Positions 46,380-54,781 of a stretch of 64,000 bases of DNA are shown piece after piece; the first letter of the stretch is position 1; each line of letters begins with the position of its first letter. Source of the DNA: a virus. The DNA is taken from IMG/VR virus record IMGVR_UViG_3300028024_000006, positions 1 through 64,000 of that record; one strand, written 5' to 3'. A program made the position numbers and the translations under genes. The notes beneath the pieces are model-generated. The model saw only the letters and a list, made by a program, of their open reading frames with translations. It ran no database searches and was not told where the DNA came from.

Positions 46380-48479
46380 TTAAGCGTTCGGTTGCGGAAT
46401 CGCGCCAGCGATACGGCCAGCGAACTGCCCTGCACTGTTGCGAATGAGCGGAATCTTGTTGACCACGCACCAGTTATGCATTGGAACCGGCGTAGAGGAA
46501 CCCGGTGGCGTATAGGTCACCGTGTTGCCCTGGCTATCGCGCAGATTAATAAGACTGCCGATGTAGTTCCCCTTCAGACCGGTCGCGACGCCTTTCCCGC
46601 CCATCCAGAAAACGGAGCCTTCAGGCGGCACGGAGGCCAACGCGAATTCAACGGTTGTTGGGTCAACAACGGTAGCCGAATTGATCGCGATTTCCGACCC
46701 TCCCGGCGTCAGACAGTTCATGCCGTACTGCGGGGCCGCTGGCACGGTCGGGTACGTCGTGTCGAGGACAAGGCCACTTCGGTTGAACTGCACGCGCAGT
46801 ACAGTGCCCTGAAGGTTCCACCGCATTGGCCGCAGCGGCTGAAAAGGACGCTTCAGCAGACATACCTGATTGATCGCGAGACCCACATATGCACCCCACA
46901 CGTTCCGCGAAATCGAGTCGCCGTGTTGAATGTCAGACCCGAAATTCCACCAATATGACGGCGCAGCCATGACAAACATATCCGGGCGTACGTCCGTTGC
47001 CTGAAGCTGGGCAAGCGCGACAGACTTAACATAGTCCGGACCCCACGAGTTCATCTGATACAGGAACATCATGCGGGTTTCGTCCTGACCGGTGATCGAA
47101 CGAGCAATAGCGTCTTTCGCAACACCGTAGCCGATCAATTGTTCCCGGTAATAGTCCTGCGAATTCTGGTAGTCGGCTTCCCCTTGCGGCCACGACTCGC
47201 CAGCATCTTTGATCGTGGCCCCCTGCGCCTGCGCGATGGTATATGCCGCCTGAAGCTGGGTCTGCCACGCAATGAAGTTCGGGGTGCCAGGGCCAAGCTG
47301 GGCGATTGACTGTCCGCCTTGTGCGTTGTTCAGGCAGACGGGGATGAACTTTTGCTGCGTGTAGCTAATCCCGTGGCGCGACTGGATGATCTGCTTCAGG
47401 TAGTTCAAGGCCCCGAACATCGGGATTTCACCAGTGCCGCCACCAGTCAATGCTTGCGCGCAATTCGCCGACGTCATCGGCAAAAAGGATGCGAGGCCGG
47501 TTGTGGCGTTCGGCGGGAAACCAACACAATCGAACGGTTGTGCGGTGGTGATTCCCGGCGTCCCCTGACCGGACGCACCATTGCTCTGGCCGCCATTCTG
47601 GAACACCGCATATGACGATCCAAAATGAGGGAAATCCGCCCCGGTGATAAGGCGATCAACGGGGCGGCCATTCAGGGTAGTGACGACTGCCTTGGCCGTT
47701 TCGAATATGCCGTCATCGCGGACCCCTACACTGAATGCCCCGGTTCCGTCAGCCAGCACATGAGCATATCCGGGGAATCCATCTGCAATAGACAGGTTCT
47801 TGACCGCCAACGCCTGAAGGACGGCCTTGGCGACGTTCCACGTACCGTCGTTCATGATGCCGCCAGCAGCATTGCCCGCGCCATCCAGAAACGTAAACGC
47901 ATATCCCGCGAGCGTCGTAAGCGGAAGGGCCGCGAGATTCGGCAGAGTCACGATGAACTGCGCGACGCCGCCATTGTTCAGATAGAGATCGAGCGTGCCG
48001 TTCGTCGTGGCCGAAGGGGTGAAAAAATACTTCCCCTGCGCAATGGCCGCAAGTCCTGCTGCGGTCGTGGCATAGATCAATTGGGCGGCTACAGCAACTC
48101 CCGCCTGCTGTGTCGTGACTGCGGCAGATTGCGACGCCGCTGTCGCCGCAGCCGCAGCCGCAGCCGCCTGAGCCGTAGCTACCCCAGCTTGCGTTCCAAT
48201 CGCTGTGGCGCTTGCGGCTGCGGCAGAGGCGCTTTGCGCCGCCGCTGCTTGCGACGTACCGATTGCTCCTATGGCATTGGATACCGCCTGCGCCGCCGCC
48301 GTCGCCGCCGAGGTTCCTGCCGCCGACAGGGCTTGCGCCGCCGACGTTCCCGCCGCCGTCGCGGAGCTATCCGCCTGGTTCTTTTGCGTGTTCGCCTGCT
48401 GTAGCAGGAATTGATTGTTGGAGTCGATTTCGTCGGGGGTGAGCGCACGCCCGACGTCAGTGCTCAGTATCAGGGCCAT
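46380..48479 (-). CDS. Tail fibre with sialate-O-acetylesterase-like SGNH domain (699 aa)
   Basis: Residues 20-130 are Ala/Ser/Thr-rich pseudo-repeats (AAGTSAAQALSAAGTSAATAAAQ), the usual fibre coiled-coil anchor. A shaft with G-x-(I/V)-x-x-D-G-x-(W/F) motifs follows (to about 265). The C-terminal domain has NGGQSNGASGQG (block I, catalytic Ser), a G-E-S-W-P-Q-G-E-A-D motif in place of GEQGEAD, and SDIQHGD with a candidate His. That combination matches the carbohydrate esterase group of sialate O-acetylesterase. It probably removes acetyl groups from O-antigen or capsule during adsorption. Confidence 0.75.
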   Translation of the reverse strand: MALILSTDVGRALTPDEIDSNNQFLLQQANTQKNQADSSATAAGTSAAQALSAAGTSAATAAAQAVSNAIGAIGTSQAAAAQSASAAAASATAIGTQAGVATAQAAAAAAAATAASQSAAVTTQQAGVAVAAQLIYATTAAGLAAIAQGKYFFTPSATTNGTLDLYLNNGGVAQFIVTLPNLAALPLTTLAGYAFTFLDGAGNAAGGIMNDGTWNVAKAVLQALAVKNLSIADGFPGYAHVLADGTGAFSVGVRDDGIFETAKAVVTTLNGRPVDRLITGADFPHFGSSYAVFQNGGQSNGASGQGTPGITTAQPFDCVGFPPNATTGLASFLPMTSANCAQALTGGGTGEIPMFGALNYLKQIIQSRHGISYTQQKFIPVCLNNAQGGQSIAQLGPGTPNFIAWQTQLQAAYTIAQAQGATIKDAGESWPQGEADYQNSQDYYREQLIGYGVAKDAIARSITGQDETRMMFLYQMNSWGPDYVKSVALAQLQATDVRPDMFVMAAPSYWWNFGSDIQHGDSISRNVWGAYVGLAINQVCLLKRPFQPLRPMRWNLQGTVLRVQFNRSGLVLDTTYPTVPAAPQYGMNCLTPGGSEIAINSATVVDPTTVEFALASVPPEGSVFWMGGKGVATGLKGNYIGSLINLRDSQGNTVTYTPPGSSTPVPMHNWCVVNKIPLIRNSAGQFAGRIAGAIPQPNA

Positions 48480-48494
48480 TGATGAAGTGCCTTA

Positions 48495-49355
48495 TTAGCT
48501 GAATACGCCACGCGCGATAGTGCGATTCCAGTCAGCATCCAGCACAGTTACTGGATCGCGACCGCTGATTGCGAGGTTTTCAATCCAGCAGCGATATGCC
48601 TTCCACTTCTTGTCAGCCGTAGTACCCGACAGGCCGAAAGCGGAAGTCGGACCAAAACCTGCCTGTGCTGCACTGAAGTTAACAGTGTTGTTTGCACCCC
48701 CTGAAATCAGCCCCGAATAGCGGCGACCGCTGGCCGTTCGAATGGATGCCTGGAAGCCTGCCGCCGTGCGATAGCAGGAAATCTGTGCGAGCATGCCGTA
48801 GTCGCTCGCTATCGTATTGATATTGGCCTGCTCCGTAGCGTTGAGTGCAGTCTGTCGGCGCATCGTGAAGTTAGGGCTACCGCTGCCGGACATACCCATC
48901 AGTGCGACTTCGGGGGAAGTGGTATAGGTAGATGCAGGGCATGCGCTAAATAGCGGTGAAATCCCTGCGAAGCTGGCAAAGTCGGCTTGAGCCGGAACCT
49001 TGATGTAGCAGCACTCAATGAAATACTGATTCGCTGCGGCCCACAGACTCGCGAAGACAGTAGCGGGAAGCCCCAGCCACATGTTCTTATCCGTTACAGG
49101 CGTGAAGTCCACGCCGTTCCCACCCCACCCCAGCGTTTGCCCAGCCGGGACAATCCACGCCGCATCCGCCGCCCGCTTGGATACGTCGAGCACATGGGTT
49201 CCGTTCACCGGAGCCGCAGCCGTCGGATACGAATATGAATTCGCGAAGTCAGCAATGAATTGCACGCCCCCGTTATCCCCGAACAGAAGTTGATCGTTCA
49301 TAAGAACCGGAAGCGATGCATCCGAAGCCGCGCGGTCAAGTTTGATTTTAAGCAT
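48495..49355 (-). CDS. Lectin-like tail protein (286 aa)
   Basis: MLKIKLDRAASDASLPVLMNDQLLFGDNGGVQFIADFANSYSYPTAAAPVNGTHVLDVSKRAADAAWIVPAG, then QYFIECCYIKVPAQADFASFAG, GFQASIRTASGRRYSG and KKWKAYRCWIENLAISGRDPVTVLDADWNRTIAR. The beta-sandwich pattern with a closing D-x-x-x-D-W-x-R is common in LamG-like fibre accessories. Lies between the two esterase fibres, so it probably contributes to the same adhesin complex. Confidence 0.55.
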   Translation of the reverse strand: MLKIKLDRAASDASLPVLMNDQLLFGDNGGVQFIADFANSYSYPTAAAPVNGTHVLDVSKRAADAAWIVPAGQTLGWGGNGVDFTPVTDKNMWLGLPATVFASLWAAANQYFIECCYIKVPAQADFASFAGISPLFSACPASTYTTSPEVALMGMSGSGSPNFTMRRQTALNATEQANINTIASDYGMLAQISCYRTAAGFQASIRTASGRRYSGLISGGANNTVNFSAAQAGFGPTSAFGLSGTTADKKWKAYRCWIENLAISGRDPVTVLDADWNRTIARGVFS

Positions 49356-49364
49356 GTTGCTTCC

Positions 49365-51812
49365 TTAGAGATTGATGAGAGTGCGATAGATCGCGTCTAC
49401 CATTGCGCGTCCACCAGTAGGAGGATCGGGGTGGGTGTTATCGGAGTTGAACCACGGGCGACCGCTGGTAGACCCATAGCTTTGTGGATTGTTGGCGGGG
49501 CCGAACACGTACTGAAGGTCAAGAAACGCGCAGTTTTTCGCCTGCGCGACCTGATACATGGCGTCGGCATATTGCGGCATCGGCGTCGCCCTGCCGAGCA
49601 GGTTCTCAGGCGGGCAAATCATCATGATGTCGGTGTACGGCAGGACGCTCTGGATGTTCGTGACGAGCGTAGTCAGGTTCGCCAGAAACCCGGATGGGGC
49701 CATCGCTGCCTGGTCGTTGGTGCCGAACATGATCGTGATGAGGTTGGGCGCGAGCTTCACTAGCCCGGCAAGCCACTGGGTGGTGTTCGCGTTGTTCCAG
49801 TTGATCGTGCTACTGCCCGACGCGCCCAGCTTGTGAAAGCGGATGCCGTCGGTCGTCTTCTGGATATCCACACCGAATAGCGTGACCGTACCCGATACGA
49901 CTGCGAATTCAAGCCGGAATGGGTTGGTCGGCTGCCCTACCAGATCGGCTGTGTTCAGCAGGCCATCGCTCGCCAGATTCAATGTCGTCAGGCCGCTCCA
50001 GGTGCCAAGCGTCAGGTCTTTCCACCGGTAGCTTATAACGCCGCCTGTGCCAAGGTAGAACAGGCGCACCAGCGACACGTTCGCCACACTCGTTACGTCA
50101 ATCAGGTCGCCTGCCGCACTGGACGTCACTTGCCCAAGGTCCGGCGAGTACTGCCCGAAGTAGACCGAGATATCCCATGATCCCGTCTTCGTGTAGCTCG
50201 CGTTTCCGCTGTTCGCGTTTCCGTTGGGCAGGTTGCCGCCGAGGTTGCCGAAGCCGCACCAGCCTGGCCCTGCGTCGCCGTAGACCGGTGCCAGAATCTG
50301 CTGCATGACGCCGGTCCAGCGTGCTGGATTCTGCGAGTAGGAGTCGCCGATGGCCGCGATGATGTGCTGCACACCCGTGTCACCGTAGGAGCGCTTACGC
50401 AGGCGCATACGGGTTTCACGCAGGAACCATTCACCCCAGTGGTAGTGAACGGGCAGGCCATAAGGCTTGAGCGACTGGCTGAGTCGCTGGTCAACGCTGT
50501 TCTTTGTACCGCGCGCATCGACCAACTCCTGCGGCGTCGCGAGCTTGCCGTACAGAGTACCGTCGTAACCCACCGCGAAAAGCAGCCGGTCGTTCGCGTC
50601 GGAAATCTCGAACAGGTAGTCGGTTGAGACGGCTGTCGAATCGAGCGTCACGCTACCGATAGACTGCGTGGCGGGGCCGCTACCGGGCGCGAGCCCGATT
50701 GAATAGGTGCCGTCGGGGTTCCTGGCAATCTGAATCCCATTACCTTGTACGAGCGGAAGTTTCGCAAAGAGCGTCCCATCATTGCCGATGGCACAAAGCA
50801 TCTTGTCGAGCGAATCGACTACCGCATACAGGTAGTCCTGGTAAGAGCCGTTTCCGTCCACGCTAGACGCGTTCAGCGACAGCGGTGCCGACAGCGACAG
50901 CGGTGCGGTAACGGCCAGCGGCGTGCTCACCGTGCCCAGCGAAAACGAGTACGTCCCGTCGGCATTCCGGTTGACGTTCACACCGCTCCCGCCGCTCAGG
51001 CCAAGTTTAGCGAGGAACGTTCCGTCATTGGTGATGCTGCAAAGCAGCTTTTCCGCTGAATCAACGATTGCCCACAGCAAATCCTGAGCGCTACCATTTC
51101 CATCTATCGAAGACGAATTCAGCGTCAGCGGCGTAGTCAGCTTGCCAAGGGATAGCGTGTACGTGCCGTCCGCGTTCGGAGTGACATTAACCCCATTACT
51201 GCCAGACAGGCCGAGCTTCGCAAGGAAGGTGCCGTCCTGCGTGATATACCAAAGCGCACGGCCCAGCGAGTCCACCAACGAACCGAGAACCGGGTTGCCG
51301 TTGATGAAATTGTCGCCCGAAGCAAAGCTCTGGATCATCGCGTCGAGATAGGCCTGCTGCGTCATGGATGCGATCTGAACCCCAGCGCCCGCTTGCCGCT
51401 GATAGGCGATGACCGATTTCCCATCCACCGACGGCGCACTGAAGTTTTGGCCGTCCACGCTTGCGGCCAACCCCGCCGCCAAGGTCGGATACAGTCGGGC
51501 ATAAGCCGTCGCCACACCGGATGCGGCGCTTGCGAGACCGGCTTGAGCGGCTGCGAGAACTGCCTGTTGACCTGCCGCGTTGGCGAACGTCTGAGCGGCG
51601 TCACGCGCAGCCTCTGCGGGCGCTACTGCGGCCTGAGCGGTGTTCGCGTTCTCCGTTGTCGTGACGACTGCGCCGTTCGTTTGATCGAGCGCATCCTGTG
51701 CAGCTTCGACGGATGCGGCGGCAGCATCAGAGATGACTTTGGCAAAAGCATCCGCAGGACGCCCCTGGATACCCGCGAGTTGCGCATCCTTCAACCATTC
51801 AGCTAGGCTCAT
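49365..51812 (-). CDS. Tail fibre with repeat shaft and SGNH/GDSL hydrolase tip (815 aa)
   Basis: ATG 51812 follows GGTGAAGCA. Residues 20-130 are an Ala-rich anchor. The shaft (about 190-430) holds four imperfect repeats of about 60-80 residues, each with a D-x-x-x-x-L-x-x-(A/V) segment, (T/N)-x-D-G-T-(F/L) and N-x-D-G-T-Y-(S/T)-(I/F/L). The tip has HIIAAIGDSYSQNPARW (GDSY: Ser nucleophile), ITIMFGTNDQAAM (Asn block) and a final DNTHPDPPTGG (D-x-x-H dyad). All blocks of a GDSL-type esterase are present. A second deacylase, distinct in type from the one at 46380-48479. Confidence 0.8.
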   Translation of the reverse strand: MSLAEWLKDAQLAGIQGRPADAFAKVISDAAAASVEAAQDALDQTNGAVVTTTENANTAQAAVAPAEAARDAAQTFANAAGQQAVLAAAQAGLASAASGVATAYARLYPTLAAGLAASVDGQNFSAPSVDGKSVIAYQRQAGAGVQIASMTQQAYLDAMIQSFASGDNFINGNPVLGSLVDSLGRALWYITQDGTFLAKLGLSGSNGVNVTPNADGTYTLSLGKLTTPLTLNSSSIDGNGSAQDLLWAIVDSAEKLLCSITNDGTFLAKLGLSGGSGVNVNRNADGTYSFSLGTVSTPLAVTAPLSLSAPLSLNASSVDGNGSYQDYLYAVVDSLDKMLCAIGNDGTLFAKLPLVQGNGIQIARNPDGTYSIGLAPGSGPATQSIGSVTLDSTAVSTDYLFEISDANDRLLFAVGYDGTLYGKLATPQELVDARGTKNSVDQRLSQSLKPYGLPVHYHWGEWFLRETRMRLRKRSYGDTGVQHIIAAIGDSYSQNPARWTGVMQQILAPVYGDAGPGWCGFGNLGGNLPNGNANSGNASYTKTGSWDISVYFGQYSPDLGQVTSSAAGDLIDVTSVANVSLVRLFYLGTGGVISYRWKDLTLGTWSGLTTLNLASDGLLNTADLVGQPTNPFRLEFAVVSGTVTLFGVDIQKTTDGIRFHKLGASGSSTINWNNANTTQWLAGLVKLAPNLITIMFGTNDQAAMAPSGFLANLTTLVTNIQSVLPYTDIMMICPPENLLGRATPMPQYADAMYQVAQAKNCAFLDLQYVFGPANNPQSYGSTSGRPWFNSDNTHPDPPTGGRAMVDAIYRTLINL

Positions 51813-52003
51813 TGCTTCACCCACTTACTTTCAATGATGATGTTGTTCTGGTAGTAGGTGAACGTCCGCTTGAACAACGTCACCCCGTCATTCGCCACGC
51901 AGGTTTCGCTATCCATCGCGCCGTTCGGCCCGTTGTACGTGAAACGGTGTTCGCACAGGTCGGTATCAACGAACCCGACCGTCGCGTCATAGATGATTGC
52001 CAT
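51809..52003 (-). CDS. Small protein upstream of fibre genes (64 aa)
   Basis: MAIIYDATVGFVDTDLCEHRFTYNGPNGAMDSETCVANDGVTLFKRTFTYYQNNIIIESKWVKQ. Beta-strand rich. AAGGAGTGGGGCCGCT before ATG 52003 supplies the start. Overlaps the fibre gene by 4 nt, so it is translated with it. No family known; perhaps a fibre connector. CTAGGAAAAGCC is 61 nt upstream. Confidence 0.55.
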   Translation of the reverse strand: MAIIYDATVGFVDTDLCEHRFTYNGPNGAMDSETCVANDGVTLFKRTFTYYQNNIIIESKWVKQ

Positions 52004-52063
52004 AGCGGCCCCACTCCTTTTGTCATCGGCAATTCTCGCCGCCGTCTCGCGCGCGACGCGTGA

Positions 52064-52075
52064 GGCTTTTCCTAG
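52064..52075 (-). promoter_or_regulatory. Late-gene motif CTAGGAAAAGCC upstream of fibre operon
   Basis: Variant of TAGGAAAACGC with GCC for CGC at the end. Starts the minus fibre operon (52003 to 45538) and borders the structured RNA on the other strand. Confidence 0.45.
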
Positions 52076-52078
52076 TGG

Positions 52079-52735
52079 CGTTGGCGCAACGGTTTGACTC
52101 AGGATCGGCGGCGCGGAGAAAAATCCTTGCGATCCGGAGCGCGAGCGTTGAGCAAAATCTGGTTGCAGAAACGCACGAAAGTTTGCGGGCTTTCTCTCAT
52201 TGCATTAGGAGAACTTAACGCGCCGCCGAGTTCTCCTAATGCGCTTCGCGTGTCAGCCTGCTAAACTGGCATCGCTTTCAGACAATGCGCATCGGCCCGC
52301 GTGAGTGGCGAGAGACTTCGGCCCGCAGCCAAGCGACTCAACCATCGCCCGTCGAGTCGGGGAACGTCCCGCGCGATGCGCGTCTGAAAGCCGCTCCCAT
52401 ACGGTCCAGTTAGCGAGTCGCTTTCCTTAAGCCGCTCGTTCGCATCGCCGCAATGGGAGCACTCTCACGCATGGCGACCTTCCGTTGCGGACACGCGGCG
52501 GTAAATTGACCTGGCCGGGTAGGGTCGCCAGTCGTGAGAGTTGAATGCGCAGGCTGATGCGCGCGAAAGGAGTGACGCTCAGGGCTTTACATTGCGCCGG
52601 GAAACCGGAGATACGATCTGGCCTGATCGCGGCGACCGCCCCCTGATGGTTGGCCGTCTAGCATAAGGAACGCCGGAACTTCAGCACCGGCCACTCTCAA
52701 AACGAAAAGGCCCGTCATTGCGTACGGGCCTTTTC
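52079..52735 (+). ncRNA. Large structured non-coding RNA (about 650 nt), family not recognised
   Basis: No gene fits this 866-bp gap. Seen directly: GCATTAGGAGAACT/its complement, 14 bp (52202-52215 / 52229-52242); a 10+8 bp helix with one 3-nt bulge (52274-52283 / 52382-52391 and 52287-52294 / 52374-52381) enclosing a 6-bp hairpin (52334-52339 / 52354-52359); one base later an 8-bp helix (52393-52400 / 52453-52460); with no gap a 9+7 bp helix with a 3x3 internal loop (52461-52469 / 52533-52541 and 52473-52479 / 52523-52529). More helices lie at 52102-52107 / 52130-52135, 52145-52149 / 52170-52174, CCGG-GAAA-CCGG at 52597-52608, 52614-52618 / 52625-52629 and 52651-52656 / 52688-52693. G-U pairs at 52412-52417 / 52435-52440 and 52482-52487 / 52496-52501 and the terminator favour the plus strand. 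No promoter was found, so the 5' end is a guess. The size and shape recall giant phage RNAs (GOLLD, ROOL); this is not shown to be either. Confidence 0.7.
52705..52734. terminator. Bidirectional terminator at the end of the structured RNA
   Basis: AAAAGGCCCGT/ACGGGCCTTTT, 11-bp stem with an 8-nt loop and T-runs on both strands. On plus it closes the structured RNA; on minus it shields that region from the operon that ends at 52870. The next 135 nt (52735-52869) show nothing recognisable. Confidence 0.8.
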
Positions 52736-52869
52736 ACCTTCTGCCGTCCAAAATCATCAAAGTCGTCGACCATACTCAAAGCCACGCCAGCCGGGGATTT
52801 CGGCAGCTTCCACCCCCCGAAAATGGCATAGTTGTCGATCATGCCAGATCGGCTCAAATCTGAGCCGGT

Positions 52870-53217
52870 CTACCGCCTGCCGATACCGCGCGCCGCCTTC
52901 CTTCTGCGCCGGTCGGCATTCGCGCGGACGTTGAACATCGCGCGGTTGCGCTTCTCCCGCCACTGGTTATCCCGCCGCAGTTGCGCGACTTCGTGCTCTG
53001 CGTAGTCCGCCGCGCGCTCGACGGTGTATTCGGGATAGTGCGGAAGCGCCCGCGTGAGGGCTTCGAGGTCGAGCTTGGGCGGCGCGTCATCGGCAGTCAC
53101 AATGCGCTCATCGCGCTGCACGATGACGACGCCCTGCGCCCTACTGGCAAGCGCGATGGCGAGGGCGCGGGTCACGCGTTCCGCGCCCACCACGAGCAGC
53201 ACCAGCCCCGACCTCAT
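52870..53217 (-). CDS. Small basic protein (115 aa)
   Basis: ATG 53217 overlaps the preceding stop. MRSGLVLLVVGAERVTRALAIALASRAQGVVIVQRDERIVTADDAPPKLDLEALTRALPHYPEYTVERAADYAEHEVAQLRRDNQWREKRNRAMFNVRANADRRRRKAARGIGRR. Begins with two hydrophobic strands or helices and ends in an Arg-rich tail. No family recognised. Last gene of the minus operon from the terminase side. Confidence 0.55.
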   Translation of the reverse strand: MRSGLVLLVVGAERVTRALAIALASRAQGVVIVQRDERIVTADDAPPKLDLEALTRALPHYPEYTVERAADYAEHEVAQLRRDNQWREKRNRAMFNVRANADRRRRKAARGIGRR

Positions 53218-53621
53218 GCGCCCGCCGTATGGTCGTCGTCCTGCGGGTCGTCCGGCTTCTTCATACCGCACCCATGAAGGAACGTCTTCACCTTCACACC
53301 CGCCGCCTGCGCCGCCAGCACGTCGTCAATCATGGTCTTGTTCATGTCGAGCATGTGGCGGTACTGTGCGCGCGAGTGCGTAAGTGCCTCTTCCAATCGC
53401 CGGATGCGCGGCTTGCACCATTCGCGGCCAGCGCTGTGCGCACAGTGCAGGATCACGAGAAAAAACGCCCCGCCGCCGATTGCGTCCCTCCATGTCCATA
53501 CCTTCGCCGGGCGGATTTCATCAATGCCCGATAGCACGCCATAGAACAGGATCGCAGAAAACGCGGCGAGCCAAAGGTGATTGCAGCAGAACACCCGCCA
53601 GAGGGTTTTAAGGATATTCAT
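53214..53621 (-). CDS. Membrane protein with two helices (135 aa)
   Basis: Two predicted transmembrane helices, HLWLAAFSAILFYGVLSGI (about 15-33) and AIGGGAFFLVILHCAHSAG (about 47-65), followed by a charged coiled region (RRLEEALTHSRAQYRHMLDMNKTMIDDVLAAQAAGVKVKTF) and an Asp-rich tail. Two-helix topology with a cytoplasmic coil would fit a holin or a superinfection protein, but no lysin lies next to it. Function open. Confidence 0.55.
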   Translation of the reverse strand: MNILKTLWRVFCCNHLWLAAFSAILFYGVLSGIDEIRPAKVWTWRDAIGGGAFFLVILHCAHSAGREWCKPRIRRLEEALTHSRAQYRHMLDMNKTMIDDVLAAQAAGVKVKTFLHGCGMKKPDDPQDDDHTAGA

Positions 53622-54139
53622 TGCGCGGCATCCTTCTTAACGCCCTTGTAGCGGTTGACCTTGGCTTGCGCAAGGCTATCCCCGCCGTAGTAGTCAACGA
53701 ACGCCTGTACGCCCGCTGGCGTGGCCCCGTAGCGCCAATAACCGATGGCATCCATGACCTGCATCGCGAGCCCGGCATCGAGCAGCGTCGCGCGTCCTGC
53801 CTTGCTGGGGATGGACTCGGACAGCAGCGGCCCGAACATGACCATCTTGACGAGCGTATCGAACGCGCCGCCGTCACGGTCCAGAAGCCCGCGCACGAGG
53901 TCCGAAGCGAGCAAGGGATACTCAGGCTCACACGAACGCGCGTAAGCCGCGATAGCGGGCACAGCGTGCGGATCACGGGTCAGGTTCAGAACGAAGTGTT
54001 CGTCGCCGTGGCGGTCTTCGCCTGGCTGATCGCGCCCGTCCACGCGGCGCACTTCGTATTTGCGGAACACGCCCTGCAATTTCTCGGGCATGGTGAGGTC
54101 GCGCTCAGGCAGACCGGCATTGTTCTGTGCTGTGCTCAT
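53618..54139 (-). CDS. Protein of unknown function (173 aa)
   Basis: AAGGA eight nt before ATG 54139. LTMPEKLQGVFRKYEVRRVDGRDQPGEDRHGDEHFVLNLTRDPHAVPAIAAYARSCEPEYPLLASDLVRGLLDRDGGAFDTLVKMVMFGPLLSESIPSKAGRATL. Helical. Other phages encode similar-looking proteins in their late regions, but no family name is recognised. Overlaps the HNH gene by 35 nt. Confidence 0.6.
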   Translation of the reverse strand: MSTAQNNAGLPERDLTMPEKLQGVFRKYEVRRVDGRDQPGEDRHGDEHFVLNLTRDPHAVPAIAAYARSCEPEYPLLASDLVRGLLDRDGGAFDTLVKMVMFGPLLSESIPSKAGRATLLDAGLAMQVMDAIGYWRYGATPAGVQAFVDYYGGDSLAQAKVNRYKGVKKDAAQ

Positions 54140-54545
54140 TGGTCAGTTCCTTTTCGACTCGTTCGAAATAGAAGGTGATCGGATGGTTGGTTTCCTGCAC
54201 CAGTCCAAAGCGGACGGCGTGCCGGAAGGTCGGGTAGTTGCGGTTCAGCACTTCGAGCGTTCGGGCCAGCTTCTCGCGCCACGATTGAAGCGACATGGCG
54301 TGCTTATCGATGTTGCAAGGCGGGCACGATGGCATGTGATTCGCCGCCACGTCACGCTCAGGACGGGTTGGCGGGCCGCTCTTCCAGTAAGCGCGGCCAT
54401 CCTTGCGAGCGATTTCCGTGCGGCGCAAGACAGGCTCGAAATGGTCGGCATGCCACCGCGCCTGTAACGGCTCGCCGCAGTAGGCGCAGCGCCCGCCGTA
54501 CTTCTGGCGGACCTGTTCGCGTTCGGCTTTGGTCAGTCGGCTCAT
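54105..54545 (-). CDS. HNH endonuclease (146 aa)
   Basis: MSRLTKAEREQVRQKYGGRCAYCGEPLQARWHADHFEPVLRR has C-x-x-C and H-A-D-H, and MPSCPPCNIDKHAMSL has C-x-x-C-N. These are the zinc ligands and histidines of an HNH/5-methylcytosine-type nuclease domain. HNH proteins near terminase genes often help packaging by nicking at the pac or cos site, or act as free-standing homing enzymes. No intron or split target is seen here. Confidence 0.8.
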   Translation of the reverse strand: MSRLTKAEREQVRQKYGGRCAYCGEPLQARWHADHFEPVLRRTEIARKDGRAYWKSGPPTRPERDVAANHMPSCPPCNIDKHAMSLQSWREKLARTLEVLNRNYPTFRHAVRFGLVQETNHPITFYFERVEKELTNEHSTEQCRSA

Positions 54546-54781
54546 GTCAATGCGTCGCCGATGTAATACGGCACGCCATCGAGCAGGTTGACGTCGATAA
54601 GGAATTGACACGCGACCATGCAGGCCGTGATCCACGCTTCAGTAGGGATGAACTTCGCGGCGACGGCAGGCTCTATGCCAACGTCGCCGACCCACACCGG
54701 CACGCCGAACAGGTAGCCGGTATGGGTTGCCCCTGCTGCGACGGCTTCAGCCTCAGTCACGAACAGGGGCGACAGGTTCAC
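54542..54781 (-). CDS. Small protein of unknown function (79 aa)
   Basis: GTG 54781 overlaps the stop of the upstream gene (GTGA). VNLSPLFVTEAEAVAAGATHTGYLFGVPVWVGDVGIEPAVAAKFIPTEAWITACMVACQFLIDVNLLDGVPYYIGDALT. Hydrophobic stretch IPTEAWITACMVACQFLIDV may contact a membrane. No family recognised. Confidence 0.55.
   Translation of the reverse strand: MNLSPLFVTEAEAVAAGATHTGYLFGVPVWVGDVGIEPAVAAKFIPTEAWITACMVACQFLIDVNLLDGVPYYIGDALT

Noticed and set aside
48100-48420. GCC/GCT-rich repeats as a DNA repeat element
   Set aside because: Explained by the Ala-rich coiled anchor of the tail fibre; not an independent repeat.
52079-52735. Group I intron, tmRNA or RNase P RNA
   Set aside because: No split gene flanks the region, no tRNA-like TPsiC end or tag frame, and no RNase P core motifs; helices do not match those layouts.
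52757-52963. 68-codon minus-strand frame next to the structured RNA
   Set aside because: Overlaps the 52870-53217 gene in another frame, has no ribosome binding site and has shadow-like composition.
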